From the NCBI RefSeq assembly GCF_047124445.1, contig NZ_CP138921.1, forward strand, positions 4,092,001-4,156,000: 64,000 nucleotides of DNA, written 5' to 3'. The position numbers were made by a program, and so were the translations under genes. The stretch is from Shimia sp047124445 (GTDB taxonomy: Bacteria; Pseudomonadota; Alphaproteobacteria; Rhodobacterales; Rhodobacteraceae). This document shows, one piece after another, positions 1 to 8,132 of the stretch. Under the pieces are notes generated by a model. It was not told the origin of the DNA and searched no databases. It saw only the letters and a list, made by a program, of their open reading frames with translations. Each line of letters opens with the position of its first letter. Position 1 is the stretch's first letter.

Positions 1-846
1 AAAAGCCACGGTGCCGCCACCCGGACGATAGGGCACACGGGCACAGGCCAGCTCCTCGCGCATCACCAGCACACCGCTCGCACCGGGGCCGCCAATGCAC
101 TTGTGCGGTGAAAACACCAGCGCGTCGATCTCTACCCCCTCAACCGGTGTCATCTGCATCGGCAAATAAGGCCCGCCCCCGGCATAGTCCCACGCCATGA
201 TCCCCCCATGGTGTTTGACCAGCCGGGTCAGCGCCGCCACATCCGTGCATACCCCTGTCACATTGGCCGCAGCGCTGAGCGCCACGATCACACGGCCTGT
301 GGCCCCCCGCTCCGTGAGCAGCTGGGTCAGAATTTTGCGGTCCGGGCCAGGCAGATCGCCCTCCGGCACTTCGATCACATCCGCACCGCTTTCACGCCAC
401 GGCAGCAGGTTGGAATGGTGCTCGTAAGGGCCCACAAGAACAGTATCGCCAGCGCCGACGCCCATCAGATGCATCAACTGGTTCAGACCGGTTGTCGCAC
501 CGGAACCGGAGAAAATCACCGCATGTTCGCCAGCCCGCGCGCCGCAATGCTCCCGCACAACCTCCCGCGCCCCTTCACGCAACGCCCCCATGCGCGCACC
601 ACAGAAGGACGCATCGGTGTGGGTGTTGGCGTAGAACGGCAGGACCTCTTCCATGACAAACATCTCCACCTGACGCAGCGCCCGCCCAGAGGCGACATAA
701 TCCGCATAGACCAGCTTCTTTGGGCCGGTTGGGGTGTCAATGAGCGCCTCACCCCCAATCAATCCGGTCCGCAGGAACTCTTGCGGATCCTTCGCGGTCT
801 TCAGCGTGTTGGCAAATGTCTCAAAAGGGGCGGTCAGATTGGTCAT
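1..846 (-). CDS. Class V aminotransferase (cysteine desulfurase/selenocysteine lyase-like), C-terminus off the window
   Basis: The first 282 codons of a PLP-dependent fold-type I enzyme are present; the gene runs off the left edge with no stop codon. The start is the ATG whose complement lies at 844-846. Visible features are an N-terminal region with YADYVASGRALR (about residues 48-58), a glycine-rich SGSGATTG turn at 113-120, Asp220 in AWDYAGG, which would pair with the PLP pyridine nitrogen, and the Schiff-base lysine Lys249 in SPHKCIGGPGASG. This pattern is typical of the class V group, which includes cysteine desulfurases and related lyases. The substrate cannot be read from the fragment. 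It is divergent from an Lrp/AsnC-type regulator with 94 bp between them, so control by that regulator is a reasonable inference. Confidence 0.85.
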   Translation of the reverse strand, partial: MTNLTAPFETFANTLKTAKDPQEFLRTGLIGGEALIDTPTGPKKLVYADYVASGRALRQVEMFVMEEVLPFYANTHTDASFCGARMGALREGAREVVREHCGARAGEHAVIFSGSGATTGLNQLMHLMGVGAGDTVLVGPYEHHSNLLPWRESGADVIEVPEGDLPGPDRKILTQLLTERGATGRVIVALSAAANVTGVCTDVAALTRLVKHHGGIMAWDYAGGGPYLPMQMTPVEGVEIDALVFSPHKCIGGPGASGVLVMREELACARVPYRPGGGTVAF

Positions 847-940
847 TTTTGTCCTCATGCGCGTCTTGAGGGGATGTTAGCCCTATCGAAATAGATATTT
901 TCTCCCTTTCTCATCGCCAAAGGGGTAATTTTGTGGTTAT

Positions 941-1417
941 ATGATCGGCATGAGTAAGAAAATCGACCAGATTGATCGCAATATCCTTGATGTTCTGCAA
1001 AGAGACGCCTCCTTGTCGCAACGCGAAGTGGCGGATCGTGTGGGCCTGTCGCAAAACGCCCTGTGGCGGCGGTTGAAAAAGCTCGAAGAAGAAGGCGTGC
1101 TTTTGGGGTCGCGTATGCGCATCGATCCCACGGCGCTGGGCCTCGATCTGACCGTCTTTGTCATGGTGCGCACTCGCAATCACTCCATGGAATGGGCCGA
1201 AGGGTTCAAGTCCCATGTGGCGCGCATTCCTCAAGTGGCGGAGATGCATCGAATTGGCGGTGACTGGGACTATATGCTGAAAATCATCACCTCGGGCATG
1301 TCTGGCTACGATGCCGTCTACCGCCGCCTGACCACAGGTTATGAGCTCGATACGGTCACAGGCTTCTTCTCCATGGAAACCATGCTCGAAGACCGCCCCG
1401 TCGATGTTTTTGGTTAG
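941..1417 (+). CDS. Lrp/AsnC family transcriptional regulator
   Basis: A 158-residue protein of normal length for the feast/famine regulator family. The N-terminal winged helix-turn-helix is clear: KIDQIDRNILDVLQRDASLS followed by REVADRVGLSQNALWRRLKKLEEEGVL. A C-terminal RAM (ligand-binding) domain follows, with AEMHRIGGDWDYMLKI and a TGYELDTVTGFFSMETM end. Two starts are possible: ATG at 941 or ATG at 950 (MSKKIDQIDR). The second gives the usual family N-terminus, but neither has a good Shine-Dalgarno, so the longer form is listed. Family members bind DNA as dimers or octamers and respond to amino acids. The divergent aminotransferase-like gene is the obvious candidate target, by position only. 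Confidence 0.88.
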   Translation: MIGMSKKIDQIDRNILDVLQRDASLSQREVADRVGLSQNALWRRLKKLEEEGVLLGSRMRIDPTALGLDLTVFVMVRTRNHSMEWAEGFKSHVARIPQVAEMHRIGGDWDYMLKIITSGMSGYDAVYRRLTTGYELDTVTGFFSMETMLEDRPVDVFG

Positions 1418-1494
1418 GTAAAGCTTAAGCCGTCACAAAAGTTTCACTGCAACCGGCCAGAAAGCCGGCATGAAATGCTTGCGACTCACCCTTT

Positions 1495-1522
1495 ATATCC
1501 ATATTTCATGAATTATGGATAT
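1495..1522. promoter_or_regulatory. ArsR-type operator palindrome overlapping the arsR start
   Basis: A near-perfect 28-bp inverted repeat. The outer arms are ATATCCATA (1495-1503) and TATGGATAT (1514-1522), and the centre is the palindrome TTCATGAA (1505-1512). Only the pair 1504/1513 is mismatched. It overlaps the first codons of the arsR gene (ATG at 1515, further ATGs at 1521 and 1524). Palindromes of this size and AT content are typical binding sites of ArsR/SmtB repressors, so autorepression relieved by arsenite is inferred. Confidence 0.7.
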
Positions 1523-1847
1523 GATGTCAGCCCTCACTGCCTTTTCGGCCCTGTCCCAGCAAACCCGTCTGGAAGCTTTCCGTCTCCTGGTGACGGCAGG
1601 TGACGCAGGCATGAGCGCCGGGGACATCGCCGAGGCCTTGGACGTGCGCCAAAACACGCTTTCGGCCAATCTTTCGGTGCTGCTGCAAGCAGGTCTAGTG
1701 CGCAACCAGCGAGAGGGCCGCGTGATCCGCTACTTTGCGGACACGGACGGCATGCGCGGGATGTTGGGGTTTCTTCTGCAGGACTGCTGCGGCGGTCGGC
1801 CAGAGCTGTGCCAGCCACTCATTGAAGACCTGACTTGTGGTTGCTGA
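1515..1847 (+). CDS. arsR: ArsR family arsenic-responsive repressor
   Basis: A 110-residue winged-helix repressor. LSQQTRLEAFRLLVTAGDAG, AGDIAEALDVRQNTLSANLSVL and LVRNQREGRVIRYFAD give the ArsR/SmtB HTH and wing. The classical ELCVCDL metal site is absent. Cysteines are instead clustered at the C-terminus (QDCCGGRPELC and LTCGC), which resembles the alternative As(III) sites of proteobacterial ArsR proteins; that ligand role is inferred. ATG codons occur at 1515, 1521 and 1524, all inside the operator palindrome and none with a clear Shine-Dalgarno, so the exact start is uncertain. The stop codon overlaps the ribosome-binding site of the following arsC. It is the first gene of the arsenic operon that continues to 5951. 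Confidence 0.9.
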   Translation: MDMMSALTAFSALSQQTRLEAFRLLVTAGDAGMSAGDIAEALDVRQNTLSANLSVLLQAGLVRNQREGRVIRYFADTDGMRGMLGFLLQDCCGGRPELCQPLIEDLTCGC

Positions 1848-1860
1848 AGGAGCGCACAAA

Positions 1861-2409
1861 ATGACCGACAAAACTTACAACGTGCTCTTCCTTTGCACTG
1901 GCAACTCCGCCCGATCCCTTATCGCCGAGGCGGTGCTAGAACGCGAGTCTATGGGCCGCTTTAAAGGCTATTCAGCCGGGTCATCCCCCAAAGATGCGCC
2001 GCACCCTTATACATTGGACCTGCTGCAAGGTCTCAACCATGACACAAGCTTTGCCCGCGCCAAAAGCTGGGAAGAGTTTGCCGGCCCAGATGCGCCAGAA
2101 ATGGATTTTGTCTTCACCGTGTGTGATCAAGCCGCCGCGGAAACCTGCCCTGTCTGGCCCGGGCAGCCTATGACGGCGCATTGGGGCTTGCCGGACCCGA
2201 CGCAGGTGGAGGGCTCCGAAGCCGAAAAACGCGTGGCCTTCTCGGAAACCTACCGCATGTTGCGCAATCGGATCTCCGCCTTCGTGAACCTTCCGATGGC
2301 GGGGCTCGACGCTGTCGCCTTGCAAAAGAACCTCGATGTGATTGGCGCAAACGAAGAGCCCGAGGACATCCTCACGGCCATCCGTAGATTGATGGGAACC
2401 GCAGCATGA
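1861..2409 (+). CDS. arsC: Arsenate reductase, low-molecular-weight phosphatase fold
   Basis: A 182-residue protein that reduces arsenate to arsenite. The start ATG at 1861 is fixed by AAGGAG at 1847-1852; an upstream GTG at 1837 would overlap arsR and is less likely. The phosphatase P-loop is CTGNSARS with Cys12 and Arg18, and the general acid is Asp112 in LPDPT. Cys88 and Cys96 (VCDQAAAETCP) are candidates for the disulfide relay used by thioredoxin-coupled arsenate reductases. That family is usually about 130-140 residues; this one has a longer C-terminal tail (about residues 120-182), as many alphaproteobacterial homologues do. Its stop overlaps the start of acr3 by four bases (ATGA), so the two are translationally coupled. 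Confidence 0.9.
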   Translation: MTDKTYNVLFLCTGNSARSLIAEAVLERESMGRFKGYSAGSSPKDAPHPYTLDLLQGLNHDTSFARAKSWEEFAGPDAPEMDFVFTVCDQAAAETCPVWPGQPMTAHWGLPDPTQVEGSEAEKRVAFSETYRMLRNRISAFVNLPMAGLDAVALQKNLDVIGANEEPEDILTAIRRLMGTAA

Positions 2410-3455
2410 GCGATCACAGTGCAGAACTTGATGCGGGCCTAGGCACATTTGAACGCCTGCTGTCTCTTTGGGTGGCCTTGGCGATTGCCGCGGGTCTTGC
2501 GCTGGGCAGCCTGTTCCCAGGTCTGTTTGGGTGGCTTGCCAGTCTGGAAGTCGCCTCCGTGAACCTACCGGTTGCGGTGCTGATCTGGGCGATGGTCTAT
2601 CCGATGATGGTCGGGATCGATTTTGGCGCGCTCTCGGATGTGGGGCGCAAACCCAAAGGCTTGGTCATCACGGTGGTGGTGAACTGGCTGATCAAACCCT
2701 TCACCATGGCCGCGCTGGGCGTGTTGTTCTTCGAATACATTTTTGCCCCTTGGATCGATCCGCAAACCGCCAGCGAGTACCTCGCCGGTGTTATCCTGCT
2801 GGGTGCAGCGCCCTGTACCGCCATGGTCTTTGTCTGGTCCAACCTGGTGCGCGGCGATGCCAACTACACGCTGGTACAGGTCAGCGTGAACGACGTGATC
2901 ATGGTCTTCGCCTTTGCTCCTATCGTGGCCTTCTTGCTGGGCGTGACCGACATCACTGTGCCATGGAGCACTTTGCTGTTGTCCGTGGTGCTTTACATTT
3001 TGCTGCCGCTGGTCGCTGGTGTCATCACCCGCAACCGTTTGATGGGGCAGGGGGGCGAGGTCGCCGTTGATACCTTCCGCGACAAGCTGCGCCCAACCTC
3101 GATTGGCGGATTGCTACTGACTGTGGTCCTGCTCTTTGGCTTTCAGGCGCAGGTGATCCTGAGCCAGCCGCTCAACATCCTGTTGATCGCGATCCCGCTG
3201 TTGATCCAAACCTACGGCATCTTCTTCATCGCATACGGCGCCGCGCGGCTCTGGAAAGTCCCGTTTGAAGTGGCCGCCCCCTGCGCGTTGATTGGGACCT
3301 CCAACTTCTTTGAACTGGCGGTGGCGGTCGCCATCTCTCTCTTTGGTCTTGGTTCGGGTGCCGCACTGGCCACCGTCGTTGGCGTGCTGGTCGAAGTGCC
3401 GGTCATGCTGTCTCTTGTCGCTTTTGCCAATCGCACCCGCGGCTGGTTCAACTAA
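2406..3455 (+). CDS. acr3: Arsenite efflux transporter, ACR3 family
   Basis: A 349-residue integral membrane protein with about ten hydrophobic segments, the usual length and topology for ACR3 (bile acid/sodium symporter superfamily). Diagnostic stretches are AVLIWAMVYPMMVGIDF, GAAPCTAMVFVWSNL with the functionally important cysteine, and a C-terminal SNFFELAVAVAISLFGL followed by GVLVEVPVMLSLV. It exports the arsenite made by the upstream arsC across the inner membrane. The start overlaps the arsC stop (ATGA). The 129-bp gap to the next gene holds a hairpin repeat rather than an obvious terminator, so the operon probably continues. Confidence 0.93.
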   Translation: MSDHSAELDAGLGTFERLLSLWVALAIAAGLALGSLFPGLFGWLASLEVASVNLPVAVLIWAMVYPMMVGIDFGALSDVGRKPKGLVITVVVNWLIKPFTMAALGVLFFEYIFAPWIDPQTASEYLAGVILLGAAPCTAMVFVWSNLVRGDANYTLVQVSVNDVIMVFAFAPIVAFLLGVTDITVPWSTLLLSVVLYILLPLVAGVITRNRLMGQGGEVAVDTFRDKLRPTSIGGLLLTVVLLFGFQAQVILSQPLNILLIAIPLLIQTYGIFFIAYGAARLWKVPFEVAAPCALIGTSNFFELAVAVAISLFGLGSGAALATVVGVLVEVPVMLSLVAFANRTRGWFN

Positions 3456-3484
3456 ATCCAAGCGCGGGCCGTCAGGCCCGGGCA

Positions 3485-3537
3485 GCGCCCGACCTCCCCC
3501 ACGGGAGGGCGCTTCGCTTTCTCCCGAGGTCGGCCGC
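3485..3537. repeat. REP-like hairpin repeat, copy 1
   Basis: A GC-rich imperfect palindrome inside the arsenic operon. The outer arms are GCGCCCGACCTC and GAGGTCGG, and an inner stem pairs CTCCC with GGGAG. It is nearly identical (one visible base change) to the copy at 4625-4677, and related to copies at 7872-7933 and 13735-13846. It is directly preceded by a separate small hairpin (GGGCC/GGCCC, about 3465-3480). The family resembles bacterial REP/BIME intergenic elements. Confidence 0.75.
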
Positions 3538-3584
3538 CGCCCTTAGGATTTGTCTCACCGGGGATAGAAATTGAGGAATTTCTG

Positions 3585-4595
3585 ATGACCAAAATCGCAA
3601 TCAATGGCCTTGGCCGTATGGGCAAGCTGGTAATCCGCAGCTTCTTTGACCTCGGTCTGGACGCCGACATTGTTCTGCTCAACGATCCGGTGGGCGACGC
3701 AGAGCTGCATGCGCACCTCTTGGAATTTGACACCGTACACGGCCGCTGGCGCGCTGACTTTGCCTTTGACGAAGACAGCATCACCATCGACGGGCACCAA
3801 ATGCGCAAGACCGCCGCGTGGAAAATTGAGGACTTGCCGCTCAAGGAGCTGGGCATCGATCTGGTGGTCGATTGTTCTGGCGTCTTCAAGACCAACGAAA
3901 AGCTGCAACCTTACTTCGACGCGGGTGTCAAAAAGGTCGTGGTCTCCGCCCCGGTGAAAGAAGACGACGTTGCCAACATTGTCTATGGTGTGAATGACGA
4001 CACCTACGACGCGCAGGTGCACAAGGTCATCACCGCAGCCTCCTGCACCACCAACTGCATTGCGCCGGTTGTGAAAGTCATGCGGGAGAAACTGGGCATT
4101 GAACAAGCCAGCTTTACCACGATCCATGATGTGACCAACACGCAGGTGATTGTCGACAAGGCTCACAAAGATCCGCGCCGCGCGCGGTCTGCCCTCAACA
4201 GCCTGATCCCAACCACCACCGGCTCTGCAAAAGCGATCATCCAGATTTTCCCTGACATGGCTGGCAAAATAGACGGTCACGCCGTGCGCGTGCCGCTGCT
4301 CAATGCCTCCCTGACCGACATCGTGTTTGACGTCAGCCGGGACACCACTGCGGAAGAGGTCAACGGCTTCTTTGCCGAGGCCGCTGCCGGTGAGTTGGAA
4401 GGCATCCTTGGCTATGAAACCCGCCCATTGGTCTCCTGTGATTTCACCAACGACGACCGCTCCACCATTGTGGATGCGCTGTCGACCCGTGTGGTGAATG
4501 GCAAACACGTGAAGATCTACGCGTGGTATGACAACGAATGGGGCTATGCCTTCCGTTTGGCTGACGTCACCCGCATGGTGCTCGCCAGTCTCTAA
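3585..4595 (+). CDS. Glyceraldehyde-3-phosphate dehydrogenase of the ArsJ arsenate-resistance pathway
   Basis: A 336-residue GAPDH with an N-terminal Rossmann motif (INGLGRMGKL), the catalytic cysteine Cys154 in ASCTTNC, His181 in the TTIHDVT segment, and a C-terminal WYDNEWGYAFRLADV. The start at 3585 has GAGG eight bases upstream. In organoarsenical efflux systems, a dedicated GAPDH forms 1-arseno-3-phosphoglycerate from glyceraldehyde-3-phosphate and arsenate, and ArsJ then exports it. The gene next door here is arsJ, so this is most likely that dedicated copy rather than the glycolytic one. That assignment is inferred from context. Confidence 0.9.
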   Translation: MTKIAINGLGRMGKLVIRSFFDLGLDADIVLLNDPVGDAELHAHLLEFDTVHGRWRADFAFDEDSITIDGHQMRKTAAWKIEDLPLKELGIDLVVDCSGVFKTNEKLQPYFDAGVKKVVVSAPVKEDDVANIVYGVNDDTYDAQVHKVITAASCTTNCIAPVVKVMREKLGIEQASFTTIHDVTNTQVIVDKAHKDPRRARSALNSLIPTTTGSAKAIIQIFPDMAGKIDGHAVRVPLLNASLTDIVFDVSRDTTAEEVNGFFAEAAAGELEGILGYETRPLVSCDFTNDDRSTIVDALSTRVVNGKHVKIYAWYDNEWGYAFRLADVTRMVLASL

Positions 4596-4624
4596 CCCTT
4601 TGGCTCGTGCCTCTGGCACGGGCC

Positions 4625-4677
4625 GCGCCCGACCTCCCCCATGGGAGGGCGCTTCGCTTTCTCCCGAGGTCGGACGC
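4625..4677. repeat. REP-like hairpin repeat, copy 2
   Basis: This copy matches the element at 3485-3537 except for a C-to-T change in the central loop (CCCCCATGGGAG here). It is also preceded by a short hairpin (GTGCC and GGCAC, about 4607-4620). It lies between the GAPDH gene and the arsJ start at 4695, so it is probably transcribed and may fold in the mRNA. Confidence 0.75.
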
Positions 4678-4694
4678 GCCCCTATGTGATTTTG

Positions 4695-5951
4695 ATGACC
4701 GAATCCCAGACTGACAAACCAGACGGCCTTGCCGCCTACATCACCGTCACCGCCGCCTATTGGGCCTTCATGCTCACCGACGGCGCGCTGCGCATGCTGG
4801 TGCTCTTGCACTTCAACGGTTTGGGCTTCTCCCCGATCCAATTGGCCTATCTGTTTCTGCTTTATGAGGTCATGGGCATTGTCACCAACTTGTCTGCAGG
4901 CTGGATCGCTGCCCGCTTTGGCCTGACCTCCACGCTCTACGCCGGCCTCACCATACAAATACTCGCGCTGGTCGCGCTGGCGCAGCTTGACCCCGCTTGG
5001 GGCGTCACCGCCTCGGTGGTCTTTGTGATGTGCGTACAAGGCGCCTCCGGCGTGGCAAAAGACCTCTCCAAGATGTCGTCCAAATCCGCCGTGAAACTGC
5101 TTGCCCCCAAAGAAGGCGGGGGGCTCTTTCGCTGGGTGGCTCTTCTGACCGGCTCCAAAAACGCAGTCAAAGGCTGCGGCTTCTTCTTGGGGGCTGCGCT
5201 GCTTGCCATCTGGGGCTTCCAAGCCTCGGTCTGGGGCATGGCCATCATCCTTGCGGTGATCCTCGCTGGCGTGGTGGTCTTCATGCCCTCCGGCCTGCCA
5301 CAAGGCTCCAAGAAGGCGAAGTTCTCTCAGGTCTTCTCCAAAGACAAAAACGTCAACCGGCTTTCATTGGCCCGGATGTTCCTCTTCGGCGCGCGCGACG
5401 TGTGGTTTGTGGTCGGCATCCCGGTTTACTTCAACGCGGTCCTGTCAGACGGCACCGCCGAGGGCCGCCGCGAGGCCTTCTTCATCATCGGCATCTTCAT
5501 GGCGGTCTGGATCATCCTTTACGGCGCGGTGCAAGGCAACGCCCCGCGCATCCTGAAAGCCGCCAATGCCACCACCGACGAGGTGGTGCAGAAAGCCATC
5601 AACTGGGTCGGCTATCTAACTCTGATCCCGCTGGCCCTCACCGTCGCTGTTCTGCTGCTCGATACTTCCAACGCGCTCACCGCCATCCTGATCCTGGGCT
5701 TGCTGATCTTCGGCTTTGTCTTCGCGGTGAACTCCTCGGTTCACAGCTACCTGATCCTCGCCTTCACCTCGGACGAGCGCGTCACCATGGATGTAGGTTT
5801 CTACTACATGTCCAACGCCGCAGGCCGCCTGCTCGGCACGCTGCTCTCCGGCCTCAGCTATCAGATCGGCGGCTTGTGGCTCTGCTTGTTCACTGCCGCA
5901 ATCATGTCTGGGCTGAGCTGGCTCGCGGCGAGACGGCTGCGACAGGGCTAA
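4695..5951 (+). CDS. arsJ: ArsJ organoarsenical efflux permease (major facilitator family)
   Basis: A 418-residue transporter with about eleven to twelve hydrophobic segments. The start ATG at 4695 (MTESQTDKPDGLAAYI) is chosen over an upstream in-frame ATG that lies inside the repeat. Family-like stretches include VTAAYWAFMLTDGALRMLVL near the N-terminus, DLSKMSSKSAVKLLAPKEGG in the central loop, and SSVHSYLILAFTSDERVTMD in the C-terminal half. ArsJ exports 1-arseno-3-phosphoglycerate, which hydrolyses outside the cell to arsenate. The pairing with the preceding GAPDH gene is the main support. Together with ArsC and ACR3, the cluster provides both arsenite and arsenate detoxification. Confidence 0.9.
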   Translation: MTESQTDKPDGLAAYITVTAAYWAFMLTDGALRMLVLLHFNGLGFSPIQLAYLFLLYEVMGIVTNLSAGWIAARFGLTSTLYAGLTIQILALVALAQLDPAWGVTASVVFVMCVQGASGVAKDLSKMSSKSAVKLLAPKEGGGLFRWVALLTGSKNAVKGCGFFLGAALLAIWGFQASVWGMAIILAVILAGVVVFMPSGLPQGSKKAKFSQVFSKDKNVNRLSLARMFLFGARDVWFVVGIPVYFNAVLSDGTAEGRREAFFIIGIFMAVWIILYGAVQGNAPRILKAANATTDEVVQKAINWVGYLTLIPLALTVAVLLLDTSNALTAILILGLLIFGFVFAVNSSVHSYLILAFTSDERVTMDVGFYYMSNAAGRLLGTLLSGLSYQIGGLWLCLFTAAIMSGLSWLAARRLRQG

Positions 5952-5958
5952 CCCTAGC

Positions 5959-7617
5959 TCAAACCGGCTCCGCCTCCGGATGCAGCGCGTCGTTCAACCA
6001 CGCCAACTCCTCCGGCAGCGCCAACCGGTTGATCGCCACTGACGGCGCCTTGGGCAGGTCCGCCGCCGCTGCCCGTGCCGCCTTGAGACCCGCCGCATCG
6101 CCCGCCCTCTGACAGGCCAAAGCCTTCAACAGCTGAATGCCACGATCCATCGGACTTAGATCCGCCGCCTCAAGCGCGGCCACATGCGCCGCCTCCGGCT
6201 GACCCGCGCCAAGCAGTATCCGCGCGTTGAAACACAACCGGTTGATACGGAAAGGATCCCCGCTGCCCATTTCCTCGTAAGCACTCAGCGCATCCAACGC
6301 GCCTTCGTTGTCACCTTCCAAAAACGCTTTTTGGGCAATCAGATCTACTATGCCAATGAAGTTCGGATTGATCTCGCGCGACCGGGCAATGTCGAACGCA
6401 GCCCCTATAAAATCGCGTTTCACCTTGAGCCGGTAGGCACCACGCGCCCAGAACACAAAGTCGCTGGTCGGGCATTCCGCCACCGCCACATCGAGATCTT
6501 TGCCCAGCTGTGTCAGCATCTCCGGCGACAGCTGCGAGAACTGCACACCACTCAAGTTCAACCGGCTCTGCGCCCGCATCGCCAGCGACATGCCGTCCCC
6601 GGGGCTCAGCAAGACCGCGCGGTCCAGCGCCGCCAACCCGTCTTCCCAGCTTGGAATATTCTGCTTGAAAAACATTGACGCCGCCCGCGCGCGCAGCTCC
6701 GACACGCTCAGTTGATTGAGGCTCAGATGTGCCAACCGGTCGCCATCCCGTTGGATGGTCTGCAGACGCACATCGCCTTCAAGCCGTGGCATCAGCTCGT
6801 CGACAAAGGCAAAGGGATCACTTGGATCGCCCTCATAGGTGCCGGTCCACAGCGTCTGCATGTCCTCACGAAGGATCAAAGACATGGTGAACCGTGCCCG
6901 TGTGCCCGCAACCCGCAGCCGCCCGCGGATTAGGAAATCCGGCGGCGTCGCCTCAAGGTTTTCCGTGTCAATCGTGCTCACACCGGTGCGTTTGTGAGAT
7001 AGCTGCACCAACCCGTCATGCAGGTCATCGGCAATCGCGGCATTGTCCGGCGTTTCCGGCGCCGCCACAAACCGCTCAAACCCCACCGACGGCAAAGCGC
7101 CCTTGTCCGGCGCAGTGGTCAGGTTCGCAGGCCGCCACTGATACAGACGGATCGGCTTGGCAATGTTTTTCAGATTGAACACACCCACGTCTTTGAGCTC
7201 TTCCTGCCGCTCGCTGGACAGCGCCTGAAACAGGTCTTCGCTGAACATCGCCCCACCGGGCGGCGCTTCGGTCTCGATCCGCTGGGCAATGTTCACGCCG
7301 TTGCCGTAGAAATCCGCCTCATCCTCGACAATCTCGCCAATGTGACAGCCAATACGCAGTTTGATCACCTCATGCTCCGCCAGGCTGCTCTGCACCTCCT
7401 CGGCACAATCCAGCGCCTCTTCGACGCTGGGAAAGGCCAGAATCCAGCCGTCGCCCATGCGTTTGAGCACCTCGCCGCCATGGTCTTTGGCGACAGGTTC
7501 CAGATGTTTTTTGCGCAGCTCCTGCACAGAGGCCACGGCCAGCGCTTCGTCCTCGCCCATCAGGGCCGAATACCCTACCAAATCCGCACACATCAAAGTG
7601 GTCAATCGCCGGCGCAT
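5959..7617 (-). CDS. Class III adenylate/guanylate cyclase with TolB-like and TPR regions
   Basis: A 552-residue protein. The N-terminal cyclase catalytic domain (about residues 1-170) shows TLMCADLVGYSALM with metal ligand Asp12, EVLKRMGDGWILAF with Lys52 and Asp56, and YGNGVNIAQRIETEAPPGG. A TolB-like region (about 195-310) follows, and the C-terminal half has TPR-type helical repeats. This is the layout of many soluble alphaproteobacterial cyclases. The start is the ATG at 7617, with GGGAAG about eight bases upstream; a longer form starting at 7674 lacks such a site. It probably makes cAMP, but substrate choice is not certain from sequence. It is convergent with arsJ, only 7 bp away, and seems to be a single-gene unit. 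Confidence 0.88.
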   Translation of the reverse strand: MRRRLTTLMCADLVGYSALMGEDEALAVASVQELRKKHLEPVAKDHGGEVLKRMGDGWILAFPSVEEALDCAEEVQSSLAEHEVIKLRIGCHIGEIVEDEADFYGNGVNIAQRIETEAPPGGAMFSEDLFQALSSERQEELKDVGVFNLKNIAKPIRLYQWRPANLTTAPDKGALPSVGFERFVAAPETPDNAAIADDLHDGLVQLSHKRTGVSTIDTENLEATPPDFLIRGRLRVAGTRARFTMSLILREDMQTLWTGTYEGDPSDPFAFVDELMPRLEGDVRLQTIQRDGDRLAHLSLNQLSVSELRARAASMFFKQNIPSWEDGLAALDRAVLLSPGDGMSLAMRAQSRLNLSGVQFSQLSPEMLTQLGKDLDVAVAECPTSDFVFWARGAYRLKVKRDFIGAAFDIARSREINPNFIGIVDLIAQKAFLEGDNEGALDALSAYEEMGSGDPFRINRLCFNARILLGAGQPEAAHVAALEAADLSPMDRGIQLLKALACQRAGDAAGLKAARAAAADLPKAPSVAINRLALPEELAWLNDALHPEAEPV

Positions 7618-7871
7618 GAATGTCTTCCCTGACAATAAAGGGGGCGCGTGTTGTTGATCCCGCGCGTGCCCCAACCCTGGCCCAGAATCTTGGGTCAGAA
7701 AAGCGCGTTATCAAGGGGGATGCCCGGAAATTCCCGGCAGGTCCACGCACAATGCCTGTGCGGGACGGCGTCTTTAGAGGCAGCGTTAGGCAAAGACCAG
7801 CGGTTTTGTGGTCACAAGTTTGTGGGGGGAGGGGGCGCGCACTAACATCCGCCGTCACACAGCTCGGCAGA

Positions 7872-7933
7872 GCCGAGCCGCGCTTGCCCCTCCCCAAGGG
7901 AGGGCGCTTTGCACCCACCTAGGGTCGGGCGCT
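7872..7933. repeat. REP-like hairpin repeat, copy 3 (diverged)
   Basis: This shares the CTCCCC-AAG-GGGAG core, the following GGGCGCTT, and the closing GGGTCGGGCGC with the other copies. It is preceded by a perfect hairpin with arms GCTCGGC and GCCGAGC (about 7862-7878). It lies in the 515-bp gap between the cyclase gene and the unknown gene at 8133. I see no gene in that gap. Confidence 0.6.
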
Positions 7934-7965
7934 GCTCTTTCTAGCACGCAATTTGACACCTTTTA

Positions 7966-8108
7966 CCGGATCACTTGTGATCCGGATCGCAGCCGACTCC
8001 GCCCCCCAGGGCGGGTGCGATTTTGCGACGGCTATGCCTGACGGGACGTTGGGGATACGTGGACAGAGACGTGCCAAACGGAGGGCCGCCCTCGGGGTCG
8101 GGTGCAAT
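7966..8108 (+). repeat. ~140-bp dispersed intergenic element, copy A
   Basis: The element starts with a perfect hairpin (CCGGATCAC and GTGATCCGG), continues through the shared core GCCCCCCAGGGCGGGTGCGA, and ends with GCCGCCCTCGGGGTCGGG. An inverted copy with roughly 80% identity by eye lies at 12021-12160. Both sit just outside genes, and neither carries a coding frame. It is most likely a non-autonomous repeat. Confidence 0.75.
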
Positions 8109-8132
8109 CCTCTGTTGCGGCAAGCTTTCTGA

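Noticed and set aside
1837..1860. GTG start for arsC giving eight extra residues
   Set aside because: AAGGAG at 1847-1852 is placed for ATG 1861, and the family N-terminus begins there.
3555..5303. Long minus-strand open frame of 582 codons
   Set aside because: It is a shadow of the GAPDH and arsJ genes, His/Gly-rich with no domain signal; the plus-strand genes explain the region.
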